Shown: positions 42,680-52,184, counted from the first letter of the stretch. The stretch is 64,000 nt of DNA from Chloroflexota bacterium (GCA_016234555.1 JACRBJ010000071.1:1-64000), one strand, 5' to 3'. The notes: generated by a model not told the origin, from the letters alone. Translations and numbers: made by a program.

Positions 42680-44260
42680 TGGTTGCAACGAACCAAAATA
42701 ATTCCGAATCAAATCCATGAATTGCACAGGCACTTCGCCGTTCTCCAATGCCTGACGATTGAACTGGTTATACTGCGAATAAACTTCGGTGTACGGCACG
42801 AGGCTCTCGCCATCTTCCGCAGTGGTTGGGCTGGTGCCGATGACTTCGCCATCCTCGCCCGATGTTGGCACGCCGAGGGTGTCTCCGCCTGCGCCGCCCA
42901 AAAGTGCGGGAGCATAGATTTGTTCATAAGCGGATTCGCCGCCGTCACCTGCGCCGTTGTTTTGCTCGATTGGAGAGCTGGATGCTTCGCTCCCAGCCTG
43001 GTTGCTCTGCGGCGCAGACCCCGACCCCGAGCCTGATCCGCTGCCTCCATTGCTTTGTCCACTCTGCTGGCTTTGACCTTGCGCCATCGCGCCGCCCTGT
43101 GACGGGGTTTGTCCACCGCCTGCCGCCACGATTTGACCTGCGCCCTGTTGTAACTGTCCAGCCGCCTGGGTTGCCATCTGCGCGGCGGTGATTTGCTGTC
43201 CCGCCTGCACCATCTGACTTGCCGCGCCAGACATTGCCTGCTGTGCGGCTGCCATATCTCCGCTGCGGATTGCCTGCGCCGCGTTCATCAATTGTTGCGC
43301 CATCTGCGGATTTGTCGCCGCCAGTGAACTTGCCATCGACTCCAACTGTTCGGCAAGTTGCTGTAAATGTTCTGGGGTCATCTGGCTCAAGTCCATGTTT
43401 GCCAGTTCGGAGGCTGCGCCCGCAAAATTTCCTTTTGCCAAATCCTTGCCAACAGCCTCCAGCGGACTACCCTCCTGAGAGGCAAGCGAACTGCCAGTTT
43501 CGGTCAGGGATTGCTGGGTTTGGAGCGCCTGCTGATCGCTCAATGCCTTCAACTCTTCGCTGGTGCGGACCAGAGTCGAGACCGCGCCTTCGACCGAAGG
43601 ATTGTCTTTCAATTCCTTCATTGCGTCTTCCAACGGCTTGGCAAGCGCTTCTTTTTGCTCGTTGGTCAACGACTCGCTGGTGTTGATTTCCTTGATGATT
43701 TCTTCGATCTCCGCTTGTTCTGCGGCGATGGCTTTCTCGACCGCACGTTGCTGGCTGGCGGCGGCAAACAAAGTCTCGCCGCGAAACCAGAGCGTGCCGA
43801 TGAGCAAAGTGAAGAATAAGGCTAGGGCGAGGTCAAGCTTCGGGAATCGCAGTGGCAGGTCTCGGCGGGGACGAATTTGGCGGGACACGCTCACAGCGTC
43901 GTCCAACTGCTTTTGGACGATTTCCACAGAATGATTTTCGTTCTGCAATTCCAACGCGGTGCTGACGCGTTCGCCGAGATGAAAGACGCGGTCGAAATAT
44001 CGCGCCGCCCGCATGGGTTGAATCCGCCAAAAGTAGGCGGCAATCGCAAAGGCAAGGGGCAGGGCAGCGACGCAGAAAAGAATCAGCGCGAGAAATTCCT
44101 GCTTGAGCAGCCTGGCTTGATATAACCCAATTCCCCCCGCCAGCAGGGACAAGCCCAACGCCGCCGCCAACCCGCGAAGATACCAGGTCAGGGCGCGTTG
44201 CAGGCGCATCCAGCGAATCCATTGTCCGAGAGTTTGGGAGAGTTGGTTGATGGTGGTCAT
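42677..44260 (-). CDS. Membrane protein with coiled coil and Gly/Ser/Gln-rich tail (DUF4175-like)
   Basis: A 527-residue protein. Three hydrophobic helices lie near residues 28-50, 55-80 and 140-160; between them is a soluble segment with RAARYFDRVFHLGERVSTAL. The rest is extracytoplasmic or cytosolic and helical (about 170-330, rich in Glu/Gln and Ala), then a low-complexity Gly/Ser/Gln segment at 375-430 and a conserved-looking end (YTEVYSQYNQFNRQALENGE). The layout resembles DUF4175 proteins that sit beside MoxR/DUF58/BatA genes. It starts one base after the permease stop, so coupling is strong. No enzymatic motif is seen; a scaffold role is likely. Confidence 0.75.
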   Translation of the reverse strand: MTTINQLSQTLGQWIRWMRLQRALTWYLRGLAAALGLSLLAGGIGLYQARLLKQEFLALILFCVAALPLAFAIAAYFWRIQPMRAARYFDRVFHLGERVSTALELQNENHSVEIVQKQLDDAVSVSRQIRPRRDLPLRFPKLDLALALFFTLLIGTLWFRGETLFAAASQQRAVEKAIAAEQAEIEEIIKEINTSESLTNEQKEALAKPLEDAMKELKDNPSVEGAVSTLVRTSEELKALSDQQALQTQQSLTETGSSLASQEGSPLEAVGKDLAKGNFAGAASELANMDLSQMTPEHLQQLAEQLESMASSLAATNPQMAQQLMNAAQAIRSGDMAAAQQAMSGAASQMVQAGQQITAAQMATQAAGQLQQGAGQIVAAGGGQTPSQGGAMAQGQSQQSGQSNGGSGSGSGSGSAPQSNQAGSEASSSPIEQNNGAGDGGESAYEQIYAPALLGGAGGDTLGVPTSGEDGEVIGTSPTTAEDGESLVPYTEVYSQYNQFNRQALENGEVPVQFMDLIRNYFGSLQP

Positions 44261-44261
44261 T

Positions 44262-45170
44262 TTATCTTTCGTATCGGTTTGTGTAAAACACGATTAACCA
44301 TATCATTAAAGCGGTCATTGTCACAGAGAAGACCACGTACAAAATCCACGGTGAGAAGATGGGAAAGGGAAAATTGGGCGGATAAAACATGAAGAGGAGT
44401 TGCTCCTCTGTCAGCATGAGTTCGGCGACGGCTGCGGCTGTGAACGGGTTGGTGGAAAGCAATGTCCATAGGAAGAATATGAGCAAATTCTCCTCATCCT
44501 GGGCGAGTGAGGAAAAGTTAATATCACCGTTTTGGAGCAGGATGAACACGATGCCGAGCAGGACAACGGGAAATATCAGGCTGGCGTAGGACATGACGGT
44601 TGCGACAACAGTTCGCTTTGCGATGCCTGAGAAGTAGATGCCCAGCGTGCAAAACATCAAAGTGGAGGTTGTGAGCATTACGAGCGAGATGACCAGCTCT
44701 GCCAGCCCCACGCCGCCGAGGAAGAAGGCAAGGCTTTGCAGGGGAAGCGCGGAGAGAATCAACAGCAGTAGAAATGCAACCGCCGAGCCAAGTTTGCCGA
44801 GAATCAAATCGCGGGCGGAGAGCAGGGAGACGCGCAGCAGGTCGAAGGTCTGGCGTTCCCGTTCGGAGGAGATCGCGCCCGATGTCAGCGCGGGACCGAT
44901 GAAGACGATCAGCAGAAGTTCAAACATGACCACCACAGAGAAAATCCGTTTGCCAAGTTTCTGCAGTTCGTTGGGTCCAATAGCCGGGGCGTACCATCTG
45001 TTTATGGAATAGTAGTACATCCCCACAATCGCCAGGCTGATCAGCGCGAGGTATGCCGTCAGCAAGAGGAATCCCTGTCTGCCTCGCATCCTGCCTTTTA
45101 GTTCCTTCGATATGATGGGATTGTCCAGCGCTTTTTTGACGAAATTCCAGTGGAGGGCTTTTTCCTGCAT
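44262..45170 (-). CDS. ABC-2 type permease, copy B
   Basis: A 302-residue permease with six helices, of the ABC-2/NatB-GldF style. The N-terminal cytosolic segment DNPIISKELKGRMRGRQG matches that in the upstream copy almost exactly. GAISSERERQTFDLLRVSLL near residue 90 is the coupling-helix region that meets the ATPase. The segment LPLQSLAFFLGGVGLAELVIS is nearly the same as in copy A. The start at 45170 is taken because an earlier in-frame codon lies in a strong hairpin. Two different permeases with one ATPase suggest a heterodimeric exporter. Confidence 0.87.
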   Translation of the reverse strand: MQEKALHWNFVKKALDNPIISKELKGRMRGRQGFLLLTAYLALISLAIVGMYYYSINRWYAPAIGPNELQKLGKRIFSVVVMFELLLIVFIGPALTSGAISSERERQTFDLLRVSLLSARDLILGKLGSAVAFLLLLILSALPLQSLAFFLGGVGLAELVISLVMLTTSTLMFCTLGIYFSGIAKRTVVATVMSYASLIFPVVLLGIVFILLQNGDINFSSLAQDEENLLIFFLWTLLSTNPFTAAAVAELMLTEEQLLFMFYPPNFPFPIFSPWILYVVFSVTMTALMIWLIVFYTNRYER

Positions 45171-45180
45171 GGTTGTTTTC

Positions 45181-45215
45181 TTGTTCCATTGGGGGCTTAG
45201 CCCCCAATGGAACAA
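45181..45215. repeat. Perfect 16-base hairpin between the two permease genes
   Basis: TTGTTCCATTGGGGGC, TTA, then the exact inverse. The GGGGGCTTAGCCCCC core is shared with the hairpin after mfd (31602-31636). It separates the permease genes and could reduce expression of the downstream one. Confidence 0.85.
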
Positions 45216-45221
45216 CTTGAA

Positions 45222-46169
45222 TTATCGGTCGGGACGGTTGACAAAGTAAACGCTCAAGCTGATCAACACGACGGTCAGGACGATGTAAAAGGCGACGTAG
45301 ATGATCCACGGCGAGGGCAGGGTAAGGGACGTGTTCCCAAAAAAACTGCTGGTCGTGAGGTAAAGGCTTTGATCCTCGATCAGGATCGCTTCACTCATGA
45401 CCGCCGCAAAGAGCGAGTTGGTGGAAAACAAAAACCAGACCGCGATGGTCATGATGTTCTCGAGCGGGGTGGGTTGCGGGTTGTTGTAGCCGAAAAAATA
45501 GGAGTCGAAGGCGCTGATGAAAAAAAGCAGCATGATGAAGAAAATAAACGAGACCAGGATCGTCGCGTAGGAGAAGACGGTGGCGATCAGGGTGCGCTGT
45601 GCGAAACTGGAAAAGAACATTCCCAGTGAGCAGAAAAAGACGGCAGTGACGACCAGCATCAGGGTGGAGATTACAATTTCCGCCATGCCCACGCCGCCGA
45701 GGAAGAAGGCAAGGCTTTGCAGGGGAATCGCGGTGAAGATCAACAGGAGCAGGAACGCGGTGGCGGAGCCGAGTTTTCCAAGCACGATGGAACGCGCCGA
45801 GAGCAGGGATGTTTTCAATAGGTCGATGGTCTTGCGCTCGCGCTCCGAGGAGATCGCGCCGGATGTCAGCGCGGGACCGATGAACCCAAGCATCAACAGC
45901 TCAAGCAGAACCACCGTGCTGAAAATGACCTTGCCGACGGTTTGCAGAAATCCGGGGTCGCTGTTCGAGAGGCTGCCATCCACTGTGAGCAGGAGGTAGA
46001 TCAGGACAATGAAAAAACTGATCAGCGAGAGATACGCAGTGATGTTGATGACGCCCATGCGCCCCCTCATCCTGCCTTTCAATTCCTTGGTGATGATGGG
46101 GTTGTCGATGATGCGGCTGAAAAAATCCTTCAGCGCGGAGGGTTTGTTTTTTGCCGTCTCGACGCTCAT
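45222..46169 (-). CDS. ABC-2 type permease, copy A
   Basis: A 315-residue permease paralogous to the next gene: RIIDNPIITKELKGRMRGRM at residues 19-38, then GAISSERERKTIDLLKTSLL near 108 and IPLQSLAFFLGGVGMAEIVIS near 150. There are six predicted helices. Its ATG overlaps the ATPase stop by four bases (ATGA), so ATPase and permease are translationally coupled. Copy A and copy B probably form the membrane channel of one exporter. Substrate unknown; the adjoining exported 792-residue protein may be its partner. Confidence 0.88.
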   Translation of the reverse strand: MSVETAKNKPSALKDFFSRIIDNPIITKELKGRMRGRMGVINITAYLSLISFFIVLIYLLLTVDGSLSNSDPGFLQTVGKVIFSTVVLLELLMLGFIGPALTSGAISSERERKTIDLLKTSLLSARSIVLGKLGSATAFLLLLIFTAIPLQSLAFFLGGVGMAEIVISTLMLVVTAVFFCSLGMFFSSFAQRTLIATVFSYATILVSFIFFIMLLFFISAFDSYFFGYNNPQPTPLENIMTIAVWFLFSTNSLFAAVMSEAILIEDQSLYLTTSSFFGNTSLTLPSPWIIYVAFYIVLTVVLISLSVYFVNRPDR

Positions 46170-47137
46170 GACACGATTCCCTTTGTGGCGCGCATGAACA
46201 CCTCTTCGAGGTTGTTCGATTCCTCGCTGAAATGGATCACGGGGAAGCCCTGCGCGAGCAGTTTAGCCAGCAGTTGATGGAGGTCTTCGTCGTTGCCGGT
46301 GAAATCCACTTCGAGGAAGGCGCGCCCGTTATCCACTGCGCGGACTTCGGATACGCCGCCCGTCGCTTGAAGCATTGCCTGAGCCTCATCCCTGCGATCC
46401 AGCAAGCCGATGTGAAGCTGGCGATGCGGCATGACGTGCGCGCTTAATTGTTCGAGCGTGCCGAGCGCCACCAGCTTTCCATCCTCGATGATTCCCACGC
46501 GGGTGCAGAGTTCGCCGACGTCTGCGAGGATGTGACTGGAGAAAAGGATGGTCTTGCCGAGACGCGCCACTTCCAAAAGCAGCTCGCGGATTTCGACCCT
46601 GGCGCGGGGGTCCAGGCCCGAAGCTGGTTCGTCGAGGACGAGAATGCTTGGGTCGTGGATCAGCACGCGGGCGATGCCCAGCCGCTGTTTGAGTCCCGTC
46701 GAAAGCGTGTCCACCATGTCGTCGCGGCGGTGTCCCAAATCCACAAGTTCGAGCAGGTCGTTGATCAAATGCGCCCTCTGCTGCGGATGGATTTTGTAGC
46801 ACGCGCCGAAGAAGTCGAGATACTCCTGCACGGTCATGTCGCCGTAGACGCCGAACGAGTCGGGCATGAAACCGATCTGGCGGCGGACGTCGTTGGGTTT
46901 GTGGCGGATCGAATGTCCGCCGACGTAAATCTCGCCGTGATCGGGTTTGAGCAGGGTCACGAGCATGCGCATGGTGGTGGTTTTACCCGCGCCGTTGGGA
47001 CCCACCAGCCCGAAGATTTCGCCGCCTTCGATGTTGAAGTCGAGGCTGTTCACGGCAATCCGCTCCCTGGTTTTGCCCGTCAGGGTGCGCGTTTTGAAAC
47101 GTTTGGTCAGGTTCCTGAATTCGATGATCGGACTCAT
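46166..47137 (-). CDS. ABC transporter ATP-binding protein, ABC-2 type
   Basis: A 323-residue ATPase: Walker A GPNGAGKTTT near residue 46, Q-loop IGFMPDSFGVY, signature STGLKQRLGIARVLI near 145, Walker B ILVLDEPASGLDPRAR near 165 and switch histidine in FSSHILADVGEL. The C-terminal domain of about 95 residues is longer than minimal and is typical of exporters of the NatA/GldA kind. The start overlaps the stop of the upstream 792-residue protein (ATGA). It powers the two permeases encoded next. Confidence 0.93.
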   Translation of the reverse strand: MSPIIEFRNLTKRFKTRTLTGKTRERIAVNSLDFNIEGGEIFGLVGPNGAGKTTTMRMLVTLLKPDHGEIYVGGHSIRHKPNDVRRQIGFMPDSFGVYGDMTVQEYLDFFGACYKIHPQQRAHLINDLLELVDLGHRRDDMVDTLSTGLKQRLGIARVLIHDPSILVLDEPASGLDPRARVEIRELLLEVARLGKTILFSSHILADVGELCTRVGIIEDGKLVALGTLEQLSAHVMPHRQLHIGLLDRRDEAQAMLQATGGVSEVRAVDNGRAFLEVDFTGNDEDLHQLLAKLLAQGFPVIHFSEESNNLEEVFMRATKGIVS

Positions 47138-49512
47138 GGCTGCACCATCATGGTAAAGTCAACGGAGGAGATGTCGAAATAACTGTTGGGGTCGCCCTGA
47201 ATGTTGAGCAGGATTTCCCCGTCCATGCCGATGCATTGCCAGGCTTCGGGGATATTGACGACACCAAACGAATCAAGTGTCAGCGCCTGCCAGGTTTCGG
47301 TTTGGAAGTTCCAGATCGAGGGATGGACCTGCTGGGGCGCGTTGCTTGTCCCGATGTTAAACGTCAGCGACTCCACCTCGCTGTAGCGGATGGTCGCGAT
47401 GGGGCGGAAGTCGATGTTGTATCCGCCGCTGGGCACGTCATAGGAACCCGTTAGCACCGTATTCCCCAGCGACGATTCCCACCCATAAACGCTGGAAGTG
47501 AGCTTCATTTTTCCCGGTTTCAACTCCACAGCGGGGACGAGTTTTTCGATATGGAACAGGGTGTCGGTGGCGTTTGATCCCGTGTCTTGTAAAACGACAG
47601 GGACAGGAATTTCATCCTCCACCCACGCCATCAGGAAAACGCCTGAGTTTGCGCTGATCGTGTCGTTGTAGGAGTTGGCGATGGAATCGAAGAATGCGGC
47701 GCGACGCCTTTCCGCCACATCTTTATTTGAGTAAACATCCCAGCCAAGGTCCGACGAGAGCATATATTGGGTGAGGTTCGCGCTGTTGGGGTTGGACAGG
47801 GTGAGATTGATCTTTCCGCTTTGTCCCGGGCCCAGGTCGCCGAGGAGTTCCCACCCGCTGGAGGTGATGAGAACAACATCCTTCAACTTGTATCCGCTGG
47901 TGTTGGCGATGCTGCCTTTGAGAACGGGTGTCTTGTCTGAGAGGATGTAAGTCAGGTCATGCTGGATCGAAATGGCGGACGGGAGGTATCCACTCATCCC
48001 CAGCGATTTCACCCCGCCGATTTCCACGCGGACGTCTGGCACCACAGTCCCTGAACTGGTTTTTGTGGACAGCCATTTGTTATTCCCTTGCAGGTCTTCG
48101 CTGAGGGAAGGGAAGGGGTAAAGCATGAACTGTTCCTGGCTCTCCACGTTGTAAGTCGTTCGGGCTGGCGAATACACGCCGACCAGGGCGGCAGCTTGCG
48201 TCTGGTCAACTCCCTGCCAGCCCTGTGTCAGCATGATGCGGTTCAGGACGGGTTTTGTGCCGCGATAGGCGTATCCCGAAAAATAGGCAAGGCTGGTGAA
48301 GACGACCACCAAAATGGGAACCGTGACCCATGCCAGTTCCGTCCGCTTCATGCGGCGCAACACGAAATAGTTGACGGGACCGATGATGACGATGTACAGT
48401 CCCAGCCAGCCGCAGATGTAGAGAAAGGATGGAAGCGAGAGTTCGGGCAGCGCGGAAAGCGCGTTGTTGGCGCCGTAGGTATCCCACGCACCGGACGCCC
48501 ATGAAGGCTTGAGCGGTCTGACGGCAAGCAGGTGCTCGTAGATTTTTTCCATCCCAGTCCAGTCGCTGAGCGGATTCAGTCCCGGGTCAGCGGCGAAGTA
48601 ATAAATCTTGCCGAAACCGATTTCCTTTTCCACCAGCAGGGGGATGCCATCCTGTTGGACGAGGACATTTGCGCCCGCTTGCAGTTTTCCCGTCGCCAGG
48701 GTCGTTTCGGCTTCCAGCGGATTATCCGCATCCAGCGCGTAGGCTGACAACGATGACAGAGCCGTCACCTTCCTTGTGGACGACGGTTGGAGCGGCAGCA
48801 GGTCGCCCAGTCCCGCCGCAGTAAGCTGCCATTGAGTCCCGCCCGTGACGAAGAGTTTCCCGCCGCCTGCCAGCCACAATTCGAGCGCGTTCTTTTGTTC
48901 GGCGGTTAACGTGCCGGTATCCACATTGGAAACGACAAGCCCGTCCAGCGTCCCCCAGCCCTGGGCAAGGTCGGGAAGGTCGTCAACCCCCAGTTGCATG
49001 GTCTGCAAATCTCCGGTCAGCGGTTCGATATTGTTCAGAACGCCAAAATTTGACGGGATGTCCGCCATAATTCCCACAAACATGTTCGGGTCGCTTGCTT
49101 GGTCGCCGGAGCAGCTGATGTTCAGGTTTGTTTTTGCGAGTTCCTTGTTCCCGTCCAGCACGCTGACGGTGAAGTTTCGCATCAATCCTTCTGGAGTGAT
49201 GTAGAGGAAGAATTCCTTGCGCGACGTGGCTGGAAGTGAGATGTCCATGCCGACCGCCGTTTGTCCGCTTGCGCCGTTTTTGTAGGAGGCTTCCACGCGT
49301 GCCTCCACATCTGCGCCGGTATTTTCCACTGTCACGTGGATGGGCAGCCATTTGTCCGACTTGCAAAAGCCGCGGAAGCCCGCCCGCGCCGTAAGTGTGA
49401 CCGCAGTCTGACCCTGCGCGCGAGCCGCCTGTCCCGATCCGAATGAGGCGAACAGGGCGAAAAATATTACAGCAAAAAGGGTTTTCCGAACAAAACCATT
49501 ATCCAAGTCCAT
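47134..49512 (-). CDS. Large exported membrane protein heading the MoxR/ABC operon
   Basis: A 792-residue protein. A signal sequence (TLFAVIFFALFASFGSGQAARA) ends near residue 33. An extracytoplasmic beta domain comes first, then a GATase1-like fold with GWGTLDGLVVSNVDTGTLT and ALELWLAGGGKLFVTGG at about 190-235. Two helices near 370-425 (FLYICGWLGLYIVIIGPVNY; VTVPILVVVFTSLAYFSGY) and a long C-terminal beta-rich region follow. GATase1-like domains of this kind occur in GldG and related ABC-linked proteins, so it could be the exporter's extracytoplasmic partner. First gene of the eight-gene operon; function not established. Confidence 0.78.
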   Translation of the reverse strand: MDLDNGFVRKTLFAVIFFALFASFGSGQAARAQGQTAVTLTARAGFRGFCKSDKWLPIHVTVENTGADVEARVEASYKNGASGQTAVGMDISLPATSRKEFFLYITPEGLMRNFTVSVLDGNKELAKTNLNISCSGDQASDPNMFVGIMADIPSNFGVLNNIEPLTGDLQTMQLGVDDLPDLAQGWGTLDGLVVSNVDTGTLTAEQKNALELWLAGGGKLFVTGGTQWQLTAAGLGDLLPLQPSSTRKVTALSSLSAYALDADNPLEAETTLATGKLQAGANVLVQQDGIPLLVEKEIGFGKIYYFAADPGLNPLSDWTGMEKIYEHLLAVRPLKPSWASGAWDTYGANNALSALPELSLPSFLYICGWLGLYIVIIGPVNYFVLRRMKRTELAWVTVPILVVVFTSLAYFSGYAYRGTKPVLNRIMLTQGWQGVDQTQAAALVGVYSPARTTYNVESQEQFMLYPFPSLSEDLQGNNKWLSTKTSSGTVVPDVRVEIGGVKSLGMSGYLPSAISIQHDLTYILSDKTPVLKGSIANTSGYKLKDVVLITSSGWELLGDLGPGQSGKINLTLSNPNSANLTQYMLSSDLGWDVYSNKDVAERRRAAFFDSIANSYNDTISANSGVFLMAWVEDEIPVPVVLQDTGSNATDTLFHIEKLVPAVELKPGKMKLTSSVYGWESSLGNTVLTGSYDVPSGGYNIDFRPIATIRYSEVESLTFNIGTSNAPQQVHPSIWNFQTETWQALTLDSFGVVNIPEAWQCIGMDGEILLNIQGDPNSYFDISSVDFTMMVQP

Positions 49513-49602
49513 CCTCCGTCTTTTAGTCCGATTTTGGAATCATATCATACTTGACGCGGGCGGCGCGTTTTGGTTCCCCACCCATCGGTAATACGGTCGA
49601 AT

Positions 49603-49633
49603 GAAAACTCCCCTCCAGATTTGAAGGGGAGTT
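49603..49633 (-). terminator. Terminator of the agmatine gene cluster
   Basis: AAACTCCCCT and AGGGGAGTTT form the stem; on the minus strand the second arm ends in TTTT. It lies just past the agmatine deiminase stop. Confidence 0.85.
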
Positions 49634-49639
49634 TGCGGA

Positions 49640-50731
49640 CTATTTTGGCTGCTGCTGGGTGATGCAGTGGATGTTGCCACCGCCGAGCAGAATCTCGCGG
49701 GCGGGGACGCTGACGACCCTGCGGTCTGGCAACAGTTTCTGGAGCGTTTCCAGCGCCGGGGCATCGTGCGGGTCGTCGAACGATGGGATGACCGCACCGC
49801 CGTTGCAAAGATAGAAGTTGATGTACGAAGCCGCCATGCGGTCGCCGGCTTCGCGCGGCAGTGTGCCGTCCGCGGCGTCCACGCCCTCAGCTTCTTCATC
49901 TGTGATGAGAATGGGGTTTGGCTGGTGAATCTTGTGGACTTCGAGTTTTCGTCCCTTCGCGTCGGGCTGGGAGGTCAGGTAGTCATACGCCTCAGCCGAA
50001 CGCTCATACTGCGGGTCGGATTTGTCGTCCGTCCAGGTGAGCGCAACCACGCCGGGGCGCAGGTAGCAGAGGATGTTGTCCACGTGCCCGGTGGTTTCGT
50101 CGTGGAAAACGCCGCGCGGAACCCAAAGCACTTTTTCCACGTTGAGATAGTTTTTGAGGTGGGCTTCGATTCCGTCCTTGCTCAAATCGGGGTTGCGCCC
50201 CGGACTGAGCAGACATTCGGCGGTAGTGATGCAGGTCCCTTCGCCATCCACATGGATCGAGCCACCTTCGAGGACGAGCGGGGCTTTGTAGCGGTCAACC
50301 CGCTCGATTTCAAGGACTTTTTGCGCCACGGCATCATCCAAATCCCAGGGGAAGTACAAGCCGTTGAACAATCCGCCCCAGGCATTGAAAGACCAATCCA
50401 CGCCGCGCAAGCCGCCCTTGCCGTCCACAACAAAGGTGGGGCCGCAGTCGCGTAGCCATGAGTCATTGTTGGCAATTTCCACCACGCGGATGTGGGAGGG
50501 GAGCATCTGGCGGGCGTTGGAATACTGGTCTGTCTTGACGCCCATTGTGACTGGCTCGAATTGGGCGATGGCGCTTGCGACTGCTGCAAATGCTTTTTGT
50601 GCGGGCTTGCCTCCCAGCCGCCAGTTGTCGGGTCGCTGGGGCCAGAGCATCCAGGTTCCAGCATGAGGTTCAAATTCGGCGGGCATGAAAAAGCTGTCAG
50701 CACGCGGAGTTGATTGAAGGGTTTGAGACAT
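49640..50731 (-). CDS. aguA: Agmatine deiminase
   Basis: A 363-residue guanidino-group hydrolase that turns agmatine into N-carbamoylputrescine and ammonia. Family features are MPAEFEPHAGTWMLWPQRPD near residue 17, NDSWLRDCGPTFVVDGKG near 89 (substrate carboxylate/guanidine site), LVLEGGSIHVDGEGT near 150, GHVDNILCYLRPG near 215 and the C-terminal nucleophile in GGGNIHCITQQQP near residue 357. All catalytic elements appear intact. It is followed by a terminator and preceded by permease and carbamoyltransferase genes on the same strand, the gene set of an agmatine deiminase pathway. No carbamate kinase or N-carbamoylputrescine amidase gene is in the window. Confidence 0.95.
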   Translation of the reverse strand: MSQTLQSTPRADSFFMPAEFEPHAGTWMLWPQRPDNWRLGGKPAQKAFAAVASAIAQFEPVTMGVKTDQYSNARQMLPSHIRVVEIANNDSWLRDCGPTFVVDGKGGLRGVDWSFNAWGGLFNGLYFPWDLDDAVAQKVLEIERVDRYKAPLVLEGGSIHVDGEGTCITTAECLLSPGRNPDLSKDGIEAHLKNYLNVEKVLWVPRGVFHDETTGHVDNILCYLRPGVVALTWTDDKSDPQYERSAEAYDYLTSQPDAKGRKLEVHKIHQPNPILITDEEAEGVDAADGTLPREAGDRMAASYINFYLCNGGAVIPSFDDPHDAPALETLQKLLPDRRVVSVPAREILLGGGNIHCITQQQPK

Positions 50732-50746
50732 GGTTTTAATCCTTTC

Positions 50747-50767
50747 GGGGCGGGATGACCCCGCCCC
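50747..50767. repeat. GC-rich palindrome between permease and aguA
   Basis: GGGGCGGG and CCCCGCCCC pair closely around ATGA. It is related in style to the palindrome at 21352-21378. Confidence 0.65.
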
Positions 50768-50776
50768 TACGAGAAA

Positions 50777-52153
50777 TTATCGTTTCGATCCCCAGAGTAA
50801 AACTTCGCCCAGAATAATCGTCACAACGATGCCCGTCAGCACCGGGGTAGCGTACGCCCAATCCACGGGTTGACCGGGAACCCAGATGAAGAAGAGGATT
50901 GCCTGAAGAATGAAGATTTCACAGACGACGGCGATGACGGTCGCCAGCCCCAGTCCACCGGGGACTTGGAACGGACGTTTGATGGCCGCATCTTCACGGC
51001 GCAGTTTGAGGAAGGCGGGGAAGAGGGCGAGGTACGGCAGGAGGAAGATGATCGACGAGAAGGCAAACAACGACCAGAATAATTCCTCGTTGGAGCCAGC
51101 CATGAAACCATAGATAACCAGTACCAGAGTCGAGACAATACCGGTGATGAGATATGCGCCGACAGGTGTTTTGTTGACTGGGTGAAGTTTGCCGAAAACA
51201 GCAGGTAGTTCGCCTTCGTTGGAGGCTTCGGCGGCGGTGCGGTTTGCGCCCATCGACCATGTCACCATGTTGGCGAGGAAGGTGTATAGCGCGCCAATGC
51301 CGAGGATGGTCACAGCGATACTGCCGATAGCGGAGTCGCCCAAAATAGCTTTGAGCGTGTCGATGATGCCAGAGACCAGTCCCAGCTGGTCAAGAGGCAG
51401 GGCGAGCAAAATGCCAACCGTGGCGAGGATGTAGAAGAAGGCGATCAACGCGCCCGCGGTGAGAATGGCAGAGAGGATGTCCTTGCCGGGGTTTTCCATT
51501 TCCTCCGCTGCACCGGACATCAATTCGAAGCCCATGAAGTTGTAGACAATGACAGGCAGGAAGGCGAGACCCGCATCCCAACTGGGCAGCATCGCAGTTA
51601 AAGATAGGTCGTTTGCAACACCATTCCGCATGGCGTAAACAATGCCGCCGACTCCCAGGACCAGCATAATGGCGGCTTTGATGAACGCGCCAATGTTGGG
51701 AACCCATTTGCCTGCTTCGAGGGTGATCGTGCCAATCCAGACCGTAATCCAGGTCATGACGATGCCGATGATGATTTGAGTCCAGAGCGACATTTCGGGG
51801 AAGAACATCTGCGCGAACATGCCTGCGAATAGGATATAGACCGAGGGCATCCACAGCGCGACGTTAATCCAGTAATACCAGGTGGAACGCGCCGCCCATT
51901 TTTCGCCGAAAGCACGCTTGATCCAAACGTATAATCCACCCTGCTCGGTGTACGTGGTGCCGAGTTCCGCAGTCACCAAGCCGTAGGGGATGAAGAACAA
52001 AACGAGGGTTAGAATCCACCACGAGATGGTGGAAGCACCGATGGAAGCAGAAGCCGCTAGTGTGTCGATGACGATGATGGCGCAGACGGTAAAGAGGGTC
52101 ATGTCGAGGGTTTTCAGGACTTTCTTGAAACCCTTTTGCTTTGAGGCAGTCAT
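50777..52153 (-). CDS. APC-family amino acid/polyamine permease
   Basis: A 458-residue transporter with twelve hydrophobic helices. The N-terminal KTLDMTLFTVCAIIVIDTLA stretch and the ELGTTYTEQGGLYVWIKRAF loop (near 63) match the APC glutamate:GABA-antiporter-like branch, which includes agmatine/putrescine exchangers such as AguD. Later, FMGFELMSGAAEEMENPGKD near 225 is a family hallmark. Placed between agmatine deiminase and a putrescine-type carbamoyltransferase, it probably exchanges agmatine for putrescine or imports agmatine. AGGA precedes the ATG at 52153. Confidence 0.85.
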   Translation of the reverse strand: MTASKQKGFKKVLKTLDMTLFTVCAIIVIDTLAASASIGASTISWWILTLVLFFIPYGLVTAELGTTYTEQGGLYVWIKRAFGEKWAARSTWYYWINVALWMPSVYILFAGMFAQMFFPEMSLWTQIIIGIVMTWITVWIGTITLEAGKWVPNIGAFIKAAIMLVLGVGGIVYAMRNGVANDLSLTAMLPSWDAGLAFLPVIVYNFMGFELMSGAAEEMENPGKDILSAILTAGALIAFFYILATVGILLALPLDQLGLVSGIIDTLKAILGDSAIGSIAVTILGIGALYTFLANMVTWSMGANRTAAEASNEGELPAVFGKLHPVNKTPVGAYLITGIVSTLVLVIYGFMAGSNEELFWSLFAFSSIIFLLPYLALFPAFLKLRREDAAIKRPFQVPGGLGLATVIAVVCEIFILQAILFFIWVPGQPVDWAYATPVLTGIVVTIILGEVLLWGSKR

Positions 52154-52184
52154 ATTAAAGTTGTCCTTGTTTGAAAAGAAAACG

